Assembly: GCA_026709335.1 (NCBI GenBank)
Contig: JAPOTE010000061.1
Coordinates: 21,634-85,633, forward strand
Origin: Bacteroidota bacterium
GTDB taxonomy: Bacteria; Bacteroidota; Rhodothermia; Rhodothermales; Bin80
Direction of reading: 5' to 3'
DNA: 64,000 nt
Part shown: positions 1 through 6,583 of the stretch, one piece after another
How positions within the stretch are numbered: position 1 is the first letter of the stretch
How the letters are laid out: every line of letters begins with the position of its first letter
Notes under the pieces: model-generated
Told to the model about the DNA's origin: nothing
Seen by the model: only the letters and a program-made list of their open reading frames with translations
Database searches by the model: none
Program-made: the position numbers and the translations under genes

Positions 1-72
1 TCCTTGTGCACTTTGTATAGTAAGTAGTAGGAGGGGGATGGTGAGTAGGGTGAATTTGAGTCGTTGTTTCAT
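1..72 (-). CDS. N-terminus of a secreted protein (partial)
   Basis: Reading the minus strand from an ATG at 70-72 gives 24 codons that run off the window. They start MKQRLKF, continue with a hydrophobic stretch rich in Leu, Ile and Thr, and end SAQG. This is a typical Sec signal peptide: two or three basic residues, a hydrophobic core, and an A-Q cleavage region as commonly seen in Bacteroidota. Only the signal is visible, so no function can be assigned. The gene lies 336 bases beyond the VirB11-type gene on the same strand and could belong to the same unit. No clear Shine-Dalgarno sequence is visible. Confidence 0.6.
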   Translation of the reverse strand, partial: MKQRLKFTLLTIPLLLLTIQSAQG

Positions 73-408
73 GAGGATATTAGGGGGGTTAATGTTGGGT
101 TGGGTACGGGATGGACAGGGAACGAAGAAGGGGGAGGGTGGGCGGGGTCCCGGGTCCTGCCCCCGGGGGGAGGTTGAGTGTTGAAGAGCCTGTAAGCTTT
201 GGAGCTACCGAGGCAAGCGGTCAGGGTAATCTGGAATGGGCTGCCAGGTCTGGGGTTTTGGGCTGTGCCACTTGTGAGCGGCACCCATCGATGGAGGCGC
301 GCCGTTCTCTTCTCACAGATGCAAAAAGAGGCCGTAAGCGAAGAGGATTAGCGCAAAGCAGAAATTATCAATCTGCCTCTCAGTTCGCAGGAGCGAAAAT
401 CACTGGCC
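73..408. other. Intergenic, G-rich, no gene seen
   Basis: This gap separates the VirB11-type gene from the signal-peptide gene on the same strand. The part around 110-175 is strikingly G/C-rich, with short complementary C and G runs (CCCGGG near 150 and a run of G after it) that could fold and act as a terminator. Open frames here have no recognisable protein character and I reject them as genes. Confidence 0.5.
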
Positions 409-1371
409 TTACTTATTTGGCCTTGGGGATAGAGATTCCATCGTAAAACCGCTTGGAGTCAATCCGATAACCTTTTCAATCTGACGAACTCGGCGTGCTT
501 TGCCAAACCCTGCAATTACGACAACTATGTGCACGGCTTGTTGGACAAGGTGCCGTTGATCAATTCCCCGTGCACCTTCACGAGCCAGATCACTCAATCT
601 TTGCAAGGCCTTGATGACATTTTCACCATGAATTGTTGCGCATCCGCCGGAATGTCCGGTGATCCATGCATCCAGAAGATCTTTGGCGGAGCCATCACGC
701 ACCTCCCCAACGATAATCCGATTTGGAGTGGCACGCAAACTGAACTTGAGTAGTTCGGTCATTCCAAATTGAGCTGTAGTCTGAAGTTGGAGTGTATCCA
801 TTGCGTGAACTATGAGTTCTGATGTATCCTCGAGAATAATCAGGCGCTCATCAGGAAAAGTATCAACAATGGCCTTTAGGATCGCGTTGCAAAGAGTGGT
901 TTTTCCGCTTCCTGTAGGCCCTGCGATCAAGATATTCTGACGTGATTTAATGGCTGCGGTAATAGTGGAGAACTCATCTTTCGTTAGCCTTCCTGTATGT
1001 ACATAATCTTCCAGAGTGGGGATCTGGAGGCATGGTTTGCGGATATTGAATGCCGGGCCAGAAGTGAGCGGAGGAATGAATCCCTGAATCCGGCATTTTC
1101 CAAGTTCCTTTTGGGCGACTGCGGCCGCCAAGGAAGGATGATCTCGGTCAAAACGGGTTGAAGTAATTGAAGCGATCATGCGAAGAAAGGCTTCAGCATT
1201 TTGCGAGAGTAATGTGATAGAGGTAGAGATTCTCTTTCCTGAAGTGGTAATTGCACGCACGCGAAGATCAGGGTTGAGGTATAGCTCTTCAATATCCGGG
1301 CTCTGCAGAAGTGATAGAAACTCTGCACTGAGATAATGACGAATCAAGGCACTAAGGCGCTCCGAATTCAT
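409..1371 (-). CDS. virB11: VirB11/TrbB-type secretion ATPase
   Basis: A 320-residue protein of the GspE/VirB11 hexameric traffic-ATPase superfamily, closest in layout to TrbB/VirB11 of conjugative type IV secretion. The short N-terminal domain covers about residues 1-110. The ATPase core shows Walker A GPTGSGKT at 151-158, the Asp box ERLIILEDTSEL at 175-186, Walker B NRIIVGEVRDG around 218-228, and the His box GHSGGCATIHGEN near 239-251. All catalytic boxes are intact and the length is normal. It would act at the cytoplasmic face of the inner membrane, powering pilus or substrate export. Its start overlaps the end of the upstream TraF-type gene by 20 bases, so the two are translationally linked. 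No other T4SS gene (VirB4, VirB8-10, coupling protein) lies inside the window; more may lie to the left. Confidence 0.9.
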   Translation of the reverse strand: MNSERLSALIRHYLSAEFLSLLQSPDIEELYLNPDLRVRAITTSGKRISTSITLLSQNAEAFLRMIASITSTRFDRDHPSLAAAVAQKELGKCRIQGFIPPLTSGPAFNIRKPCLQIPTLEDYVHTGRLTKDEFSTITAAIKSRQNILIAGPTGSGKTTLCNAILKAIVDTFPDERLIILEDTSELIVHAMDTLQLQTTAQFGMTELLKFSLRATPNRIIVGEVRDGSAKDLLDAWITGHSGGCATIHGENVIKALQRLSDLAREGARGIDQRHLVQQAVHIVVVIAGFGKARRVRQIEKVIGLTPSGFTMESLSPRPNK

Positions 1372-1906
1372 AACTTGTCAGCGTATAATAGGGTGGTGCT
1401 CCACAAGGGACTGGGCCATAATATCTACTGTCATAACTGAGCTTGCTGTGCGTGCTGAGCAAAAAACATTCGCCGGGTGAGAGAATGTGGACTCCTATGG
1501 CATTCGGTAGCCTTCTGCCTCTGCGGTCAAATGCATATACAGGAGCGTCAAAAGCTCCGTATCCTGCAACCCGGATTTTATCTTCCAATACGGTTACGGT
1601 ATCTCCTTGCAGAGCGATCACCGGTTTTCCAATTCGGGTTGAGCCACCAGGGCAGACACCTCGGCGCAGATAACCACGCTGAATGGCCAGTTGAGTTAGC
1701 GTATCAGGAAGACATGTGCGAAGAATGTCTCCATGCTCCAGGGTCCGCTTCTTCGTTGTGCGGTAAAAGCCAAGTGGGAGAGATGTTGATGTATTCACAA
1801 AAAGAGGCAGGCTTGTTCGGTTCACAGGCAACTGATGAACCCCGATTGCAAGAATGCAGAAAGTACCAGTCACGAGAACCCCCAGCCATCGCAGTTTGAG
1901 CATCAT
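1352..1906 (-). CDS. traF: TraF-type conjugative signal peptidase (S26)
   Basis: A 184-residue protein with one N-terminal membrane segment (about residues 7-24) and an S26 peptidase domain. The Ser-Lys dyad is visible: Ser42 in NTSTSLPLGFYR and Lys94 in RIGKPVIALQGD. The late S26 box YDSRYYGPVP lies near 158-167. In conjugation systems TraF matures and cyclises pilin or processes transfer proteins in the periplasm; that role is known for the family and inferred here. It starts 9 bases after the response-regulator gene and overlaps the VirB11-type gene, placing it in a four-gene minus-strand unit. It could equally be a specialised type I signal peptidase, but the SLPLGFY context and the VirB11 neighbour favour TraF. 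Confidence 0.85.
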   Translation of the reverse strand: MMLKLRWLGVLVTGTFCILAIGVHQLPVNRTSLPLFVNTSTSLPLGFYRTTKKRTLEHGDILRTCLPDTLTQLAIQRGYLRRGVCPGGSTRIGKPVIALQGDTVTVLEDKIRVAGYGAFDAPVYAFDRRGRRLPNAIGVHILSPGECFLLSTHSKLSYDSRYYGPVPCGAPPYYTLTSYEFGAP

Positions 1907-1914
1907 AAAATGAT

Positions 1915-2643
1915 TTATTCCTCTATAAGCGTGAATTCATTCAGCCGATAACCAACCCCGTGAACCTTCAGAATATGTTGAGGATTTAGCGGATCTTCAT
2001 CCAGTTTGCATCGGAGTGCATACGCGTGACGGTCAATGGTACGTGTTGGCAGATCATGGGGAATTTTCAGGACTCGTACATTGAACTCGGCCCTGGAAAC
2101 CGCATGCCCCTTCCGAAAGGCTAGATGACGCAGGACCTTCCACTCCAACGGAGTGAGATGCACAGGCTCGCCTTCTTTTTGTGCAGTATGCGTTTCAAAA
2201 TCACAAAAGGTTTTCCCGACTTGAATTTTTTTGGGCAGGTTGCCGCCGCGCTGCACGCGCCGACAAAGTGCTTTTGCCCGGATCATCAATTCATGTGCAT
2301 TGAAAGGCTTCCCCATATAATCGTCTGCACCTGCTTCAAGGCCTCGCACGCGATCTCTCACGGAATCGCTCCCCGAAACCATAATCACAGGGGTGTGGCA
2401 TCCAAACTCCCGCATCCGCTGCACGAGAGAAACTCCGTCCAGACCTGGCATGGTCACATCCAGAATAGCGACATCCAGAAAATCTTCGGATTGCATGAAG
2501 GATGCAGCATCATGCCCATTGTCTGTAATGGTGACTTGTGCGCCCTCTTTTTCAAAGACACGCCTGATGGCTCTGGCAGTTGCATTGTCGTCTTCGGCAA
2601 CAAGTACTTTGGAAAAGGTTTCCGGCATAGATGTATAGATCAT
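1915..2643 (-). CDS. OmpR/PhoB-family response regulator
   Basis: A 242-residue two-domain regulator. The receiver domain (about 12-125) has the acidic pocket in VLVAEDDN (Asp18/Asp19), phospho-acceptor Asp62 in AILDVTMPG, the Ser of MVSGSD and Lys112 in GKPF. The C-terminal winged helix (about 140-236) carries LTPLEWKVLRHL and the RTIDRHAYALRCKL recognition region of the Trans_reg_C family. The start overlaps the stop of the kinase gene by four bases, so kinase and regulator are coupled. Being co-transcribed with traF and virB11 suggests that it controls, or is controlled with, a secretion or transfer function; this is inference from context. Two upstream in-frame Met codons (M1 and M6) make the exact start uncertain by five residues. 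Confidence 0.93.
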   Translation of the reverse strand: MIYTSMPETFSKVLVAEDDNATARAIRRVFEKEGAQVTITDNGHDAASFMQSEDFLDVAILDVTMPGLDGVSLVQRMREFGCHTPVIMVSGSDSVRDRVRGLEAGADDYMGKPFNAHELMIRAKALCRRVQRGGNLPKKIQVGKTFCDFETHTAQKEGEPVHLTPLEWKVLRHLAFRKGHAVSRAEFNVRVLKIPHDLPTRTIDRHAYALRCKLDEDPLNPQHILKVHGVGYRLNEFTLIEE

Positions 2644-3296
2644 GGTAATTCAACAAATATGCTTTGTGGAAGAATGATGCGGATAACGGTTCCCACTCCA
2701 ACGGTACTGGCAACTTCAATGTATCCGCCATGCGCATGAACAATCTCCTGTGCAATAGCAAGCCCCATTCCGTTGCCGGGAACCGTTAAGTTCCCCCGAA
2801 ACTGAGGTTTGAAAATGTAGGGGAGTTGATTGGGTTGGATCCCGTCCCCTCGATCACGTATGCGGATCTGTATCCCACCTGACTGGAGCTCTGCAGCAAT
2901 CACGATCAGAGTCGGTTGACTGTAGGCAATGGAGTTATCAAGTAAATTCGTCAGCACACGCCCCAGCGCAGGGCCGTCTCCCCAGACAGGAGGAATGAGG
3001 TTGTCTATATTAACCAGAAATGTATACTCCGGATGGAGTTTCTGATATATGGATGCTGTATCTTGAAGCAGGGATATGAGGTCTATCTGATCGTGTCCTT
3101 CCGGTCTCGTATTCTGTTCAAGAATACTGCGCGTAATATGTACGAGATGGTTGATTTGATCAGCAATCACCTCGTGACAAATCTGACGCTCAGGATCGTC
3201 AAATTCCATCGTACGGAGCAGATCATTGTAGAGTGCAATAGCATTGAGAGGGGTTTTTATATCGTGTGATAGACTGTTGATGTGTAAATGCGTCAT
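2640..3296 (-). CDS. Sensor-less histidine kinase (HisKA + HATPase)
   Basis: A 218-residue kinase core with no input domain. The H-box SLSHDIKTPLNAI begins only eight residues from the start, with His11 as the phosphorylation site. N-box residues occur in NLLDNSIAYS (about 117-126), then the G1 box DRGDGI and G2 box GNGMGLAIA, ending at the HATPase fold. There is no membrane segment, PAS, GAF or HAMP domain. Upstream, the frame is closed by a TGA at 3345-3347 with no start codon between, so the short form is real rather than a mis-called start. It must take its signal from a partner protein, or act constitutively. It is the first gene of the kinase-regulator-traF-virB11 unit. Confidence 0.9.
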   Translation of the reverse strand: MTHLHINSLSHDIKTPLNAIALYNDLLRTMEFDDPERQICHEVIADQINHLVHITRSILEQNTRPEGHDQIDLISLLQDTASIYQKLHPEYTFLVNIDNLIPPVWGDGPALGRVLTNLLDNSIAYSQPTLIVIAAELQSGGIQIRIRDRGDGIQPNQLPYIFKPQFRGNLTVPGNGMGLAIAQEIVHAHGGYIEVASTVGVGTVIRIILPQSIFVELP

Positions 3297-3619
3297 AGGG
3301 ATGGTGTTAGTTTTTGTAGTTGAAAAGGCGCGAGAGCTGTTTCGTCATATCTCAAAACAAGACATGAAATAGAACAAGCGGCGAAACAGAGTCGCCAGCT
3401 TTGATCTTGGAGCTGGCAGAGTGGAGATACAGTCCCCATTTGATCCATTTTAGTGAGACCATTGATGTGATTGTAGTGCCTGAACAGTAAGTGCAGATTG
3501 CAAAATTGCATGACCGTCGGAAAACCATGAGACGCAGCGTGTCAAATTTGAATTGGATCAAGATCTTTCCCATGGTAGCAGAGAGAGTATATTTTATAAA
3601 TAATAAATATATAATATAA

Positions 3620-3640
3620 TGCAAATCAAATTAATTTGCA
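3620..3640. promoter_or_regulatory. Inverted repeat TGCAAAT-N7-ATTTGCA
   Basis: Two perfect 7-base arms, TGCAAAT and ATTTGCA, flank seven A/T-rich bases, about 325 bases upstream of the kinase start, in a very A/T-rich tract. The layout suits a dimeric repressor site for the divergent kinase operon or for something unlabelled. The function is inference. Confidence 0.35.
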
Positions 3641-4046
3641 ACGCAATGGAAACGATTTTCTGAAAAACGGTAGATCGACTGCAGAAGCCGTCAAGACAGG
3701 GTACCTTTATGTGACCGAACCATCTCGCATCTTGGTAAGATGGAGTAGTCGGGCCGAAATCTGTTGAAAATCATATCAGGTGTAGAGATGCACCTTATAT
3801 ATAAAGAGGTGTCAGTGCGGAGCAGATAAAAGACCGTACGCAGAATGGATCCTCAGAACTCCCCGATACGTACAGAAGATTCTGTATATATATCCAGGTT
3901 TCCCGCTCAACCAGGGGAAGCAGTATCAATCGCTTCCATTAACTGATAAGGGCGTTCGTGCAAGAAATCATTTCGATTTGAACTGCTGATCGAAGAAGCG
4001 ATATCGAGTAACCGGTGAGATTCTCGCAGGCCACTTGTATATTTTC

Positions 4047-4058
4047 ATTTGTACAAAT
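4047..4058. promoter_or_regulatory. Palindrome ATTTGTACAAAT
   Basis: A perfect 12-bp palindrome. The same form, ATTyGTACrAAT, recurs at 27055-27066 upstream of the PorV-like gene and, with one outer mismatch, at 61331-61342 in the metK/acpP divergent gap. This suggests one transcription factor acting on three promoters. No known regulator could be matched by eye. Confidence 0.45.
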
Positions 4059-4065
4059 CTTCACT

Positions 4066-4248
4066 TCAAACATGTAATGCCTCTTCGAATGGATTTACTC
4101 TTCGGGCGAAACACTCTATCGATCGCCGGTCAGGGAGATGAAGTTCAAAATCAAAAAATTTTACTATATTGTTCTGTAGCCACTTTAAGTTTGAGCTTTC
4201 AAAGTCGGGTATGATTGGAAGCTCTTCCAGAGTTAGATCTTCAAACAT
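4066..4248 (-). CDS. Possible small protein of unknown function
   Basis: Sixty codons on the minus strand, starting MFEDLTLEELP and continuing with acidic and aromatic residues (LKWLQNNIVKFFDFEL) to EEALHV. The composition is protein-like, with an amphipathic character, unlike most chance frames here. I do not recognise a family. The 16-bp LacI-type palindrome begins inside its start codon, which would suit autoregulation if the gene is real. It could equally be the remnant of a longer gene or a chance frame. Confidence 0.3.
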   Translation of the reverse strand: MFEDLTLEELPIIPDFESSNLKWLQNNIVKFFDFELHLPDRRSIECFARRVNPFEEALHV

Positions 4249-4262
4249 GAAAGCGCTTTCAT
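4247..4262. promoter_or_regulatory. LacI-family type operator ATGAAAGCGCTTTCAT
   Basis: A perfect 16-bp palindrome whose core TGAAAGCGCTTTCA fits the LacI/CcpA-type consensus TGNAANCGNTNNCA at every fixed position, including the central CG. It lies 86 bases upstream of the SusC-like chimeric gene. A close relative (CGAAAGCGCTTACA) sits upstream of the CBM48 gene at 19573-19586. In Bacteroidota such sites typically control sugar-uptake operons; no LacI-type regulator gene is in the window. Confidence 0.6.
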
Positions 4263-4347
4263 ATATTATTCTAGCAGAATCAGAGTTGTCGGCTCAGCCG
4301 AAAATAACTCACAAATCAAACAACCAGAAGCAAAAAGAGGACTTACC

Positions 4348-4776
4348 ATGAGATTCAAACAGTTACTGAGTTTTTTGGGATTATTGGTATTCATCGCGCC
4401 AACGGCACTTGCTCAGCAGGGCAAGATTGACGGGGTCGTCACTGATGCGGCTACGGGGGAGACAGTTCCCGGGGCCAGCGTTGTCATTGAGGGTACCGCC
4501 CAAGGTGCTGCCACACAGGCGGACGGCTACTTTTTCATTAACAATGTCCGCCCGGGGACCTATACATTGCTAGTTTCCTTCATCGGATACACAACCCAGA
4601 GGGTTGAGGAAGTTCGCGTGTCTACGGGACTAACTACGACCAGAGATATTCAATTGACCGAAGAGGCAGTCGGCATGGATGAGCTCGGGGGATTCCGTAT
4701 TGGAGCAGATTATGCATACACCGATTTTGGAGTCTTTGGGGCTGTGAGCCGTATCGGTCTTCAAGTTGGTCTGTAG
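4348..4776 (+). CDS. Chimeric remnant: SusC-like N-terminus joined to OMP barrel tail
   Basis: A 142-residue protein. Residues 1-22 are a signal peptide (MRFKQLL...ALAQQ). Residues 24-106 are a complete CarboxypepD_reg-like beta-sandwich (GKIDGVVTDAATGETVPGAS, GYFFINNVRPGTYTLLVSF, then IQLTEEAVGMDEL). That is the N-terminal extension of SusC-type TonB receptors, which would normally run on into a TonB box (VVVTG) and plug. Here VGMDEL is followed directly by a 29-residue tail (GGFRIGADYAYTDFG, then SRIGLQVGL) that looks like the last two strands of a PorV-like barrel. I infer a large deletion or recombination fusing two outer-membrane genes, at about 4685. The gene keeps a GA-rich ribosome site (AGAGGA, about 8 bases before ATG) and an upstream operator. 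It may still be exported, or may be a pseudogene. Confidence 0.7.
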   Translation: MRFKQLLSFLGLLVFIAPTALAQQGKIDGVVTDAATGETVPGASVVIEGTAQGAATQADGYFFINNVRPGTYTLLVSFIGYTTQRVEEVRVSTGLTTTRDIQLTEEAVGMDELGGFRIGADYAYTDFGVFGAVSRIGLQVGL

Positions 4777-4811
4777 ATGTGATCATTCTGTATCACAGAA
4801 TTTAGGAGAAG

Positions 4812-4849
4812 GCGGAGAATCGGGATAAACCCGGTTCTCCGCTTTCTTT
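4812..4849 (+). terminator. Intrinsic terminator or attenuator hairpin
   Basis: GCGGAGAATCGGG pairs with CCCGGTTCTCCGC around a 5-base ATAAA loop, with a single G-T wobble, followed by TTTCTTTA. This is the best intrinsic-terminator shape in the window. Its T-rich tail runs straight into the ATG of the next gene at 4850, so it either ends the chimeric gene or acts as an attenuator or translation block for the CRTAC1 operon. Confidence 0.7.
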
Positions 4850-6580
4850 ATGAGAATGAGATATTCACTGGATTGTCTACATGTGGCAGGGTCAGGGATT
4901 GGATATCTCCTGATGATCATAGTGGTAGGATCGGGGTGCCAGAAAGCGCCACAACAAAAATTCATCAACTTCACCGAAGTGACAGCAGAGGCGGGCCTCG
5001 GCTCATTCATGCATGATAACGGAGCAGACGGCAGAAAGTATTATGCAGAGCAGATGGGTTCCGGCGTTGGCTTTATTGATTACGATGGAGATGGCTGGCT
5101 GGATATACTGTTTGCGGGTGGAGGATATTGGCATCGTGACCCGTATCCATGGTATAAACCTTTGTGGATGTACCGAAATATGGGAGATGGCACCTTTACA
5201 GATGTCACAGATCAGGTGGGATTAGCAGGCATTAATGCCTATACACTAGGCATTGCCGCAGCTGATTATGACAATGATGGGGATTCAGATATTCTGATTA
5301 CAAATCTGAACGAGAATATTCTTCTGGAAAATCAAGAAGGAATATTTAGACAGAGACAGAATGACTCCGGACTCAGCACGGAAAATGAATGGAGCAGCTC
5401 AGCTCTCTGGATTGATGCCAATCGGGATGGCCTGTTGGATGTATATGTTGGCGGATATGCGGATTGGCGCCCGGAAACAGACAAATTTTGCCCCGAGGGT
5501 GGTAGCGAAAAACTGTACTGTATTCCCGCTGACTACAAGGGACAGGCCAGTCGCTACTATGAAGCGCAAGGGGGTGGGATCTTTTTGGATCAAACCCGGG
5601 AATCAGGCCTGTATCATTCACTTGGAAAGGCGCTTGGGATGGCAGAATGGGATTTTAATCAGGATGGCTGGCCAGATTTTGTTGTAGCCAATGATGGGGA
5701 GGGAGATCTTCTTTTTTTGAACGAGGGAGATGGATCGTTTATTGAGCGCGGCGTTCAGAGTGGGATTGCATTCAGCGAGCACGGAGAAGCCCGCGCTGGA
5801 ATGGGAATTGATATAGGAGTTGTAGATACGACTCGCTCTCCATCGGTTTTTGTAGGAAACTTCTCAACGGAAATGATAGGAGTTTACCATTATCGGGGCA
5901 ATAACTTGTTCTCGGACCGTGCTGCACGATCCCAGATTGGCCAGCCAAGCCTGAATACACTTACTTTTGGGCTTATGCTGATGGATGTAGATCTGGATGC
6001 CGATTTAGATCTGTTCGTTGCGAACGGACATGTATATCCGGACCGGTTGGTAGGTCAGGATAAAATCACCTATGAGCAACGGGCGCAGTTGTTTGAGAAC
6101 AATGGAACGGGTCTGTTTTCGGAAGTCCCGCCTTCCACCACGCCCCCACTCGATATTGAGATGGTTGCCCGTGGCGCCGCCTATGGAGATTATGATCGGG
6201 ATGGAGATCTGGATATACTGATTGTTGAAAATAACGGTCCCGCACATTTATGGCGCAATGATGTTCATGGCCGAAATTGGCTTCGTGTAACGGTCGCGGG
6301 GACCAACGGGAATCGGGATGCATTTGGCACACGGATTCGCTTGTATACCGAAGGCCAAGTCCAGGAGCGCCGAATTCGTTCGGGATCAAGCTATTTGTCC
6401 CAGAATGAAGTGGTTGCCGCATTTGGCTTAATGAACGATACAGCTGTGGATAGCATACGTATTGACTGGCCCGATGAAAAGGTTCAGATATTGTATGATC
6501 TACCAGTGAATATTGAAGTACATATTATTCAGGGGCAAGAGAATTGGACAGAGCATTCAATGCCTGGCGTGATCAATTAG
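4850..6580 (+). CDS. CRTAC1-family lipoprotein 1 (FG-GAP/VCBS + ASPIC/UnbV)
   Basis: A 576-residue exported lipoprotein. The signal peptide ends in the lipobox VGSGC (Cys30). After the mature N-terminus (NFTEVTAEAGL) there are repeated FG-GAP/VCBS beta-propeller blades carrying Ca-binding loops such as DYDGDGWLD, DYDNDGDSD, DANRDGLLD, DFNQDGWPD, DVDLDADLD and DYDRDGDLD. The last ~90 residues form an ASPIC/UnbV domain (NWLRVTVAG, GSSYLSQNE, FGL, IDWPDEK). This family is cell-surface or extracytoplasmic; a binding or adhesion role is generally assumed but no precise function is established. It is the first of three tandem paralogues, only 3 bases before the next. ATG 4850 abuts the terminator-like hairpin; an in-frame ATG follows at 4856. 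Confidence 0.9.
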   Translation: MRMRYSLDCLHVAGSGIGYLLMIIVVGSGCQKAPQQKFINFTEVTAEAGLGSFMHDNGADGRKYYAEQMGSGVGFIDYDGDGWLDILFAGGGYWHRDPYPWYKPLWMYRNMGDGTFTDVTDQVGLAGINAYTLGIAAADYDNDGDSDILITNLNENILLENQEGIFRQRQNDSGLSTENEWSSSALWIDANRDGLLDVYVGGYADWRPETDKFCPEGGSEKLYCIPADYKGQASRYYEAQGGGIFLDQTRESGLYHSLGKALGMAEWDFNQDGWPDFVVANDGEGDLLFLNEGDGSFIERGVQSGIAFSEHGEARAGMGIDIGVVDTTRSPSVFVGNFSTEMIGVYHYRGNNLFSDRAARSQIGQPSLNTLTFGLMLMDVDLDADLDLFVANGHVYPDRLVGQDKITYEQRAQLFENNGTGLFSEVPPSTTPPLDIEMVARGAAYGDYDRDGDLDILIVENNGPAHLWRNDVHGRNWLRVTVAGTNGNRDAFGTRIRLYTEGQVQERRIRSGSSYLSQNEVVAAFGLMNDTAVDSIRIDWPDEKVQILYDLPVNIEVHIIQGQENWTEHSMPGVIN

Positions 6581-6583
6581 TTT

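Larger units (their letters stand above)
3297..4347. other. 1-kb intergenic region with several palindromes
   Basis: This gap divides the minus-strand kinase operon from the plus-strand chimeric gene at 4348. It contains a 21-bp inverted repeat (3620-3640), a 12-bp palindrome (4047-4058), a 16-bp LacI-type palindrome (4247-4262) and one possible 60-codon minus-strand gene (4066-4248), each listed separately. A further imperfect LacI-like half-site lies near 3647-3660. The remainder (3660-4040) shows no coding signal and no RNA gene that I can recognise. Confidence 0.6.

Noticed and set aside
111..446. Plus-strand open frame over the left intergenic region
   Set aside because: Overlaps the virB11 3' end, has a biased Gly/Arg-rich composition from a G-rich tract, and no family resemblance.
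2125..2739. 204-codon plus-strand frame opposite the response regulator
   Set aside because: Antisense shadow of a gene with clear receiver and winged-helix motifs; the composition (many His, Cys, Phe) is not protein-like.
3647..3660. TGGAAACGATTTTC as another LacI-type operator
   Set aside because: Two of the conserved positions at its right end mismatch; not strong enough alone.
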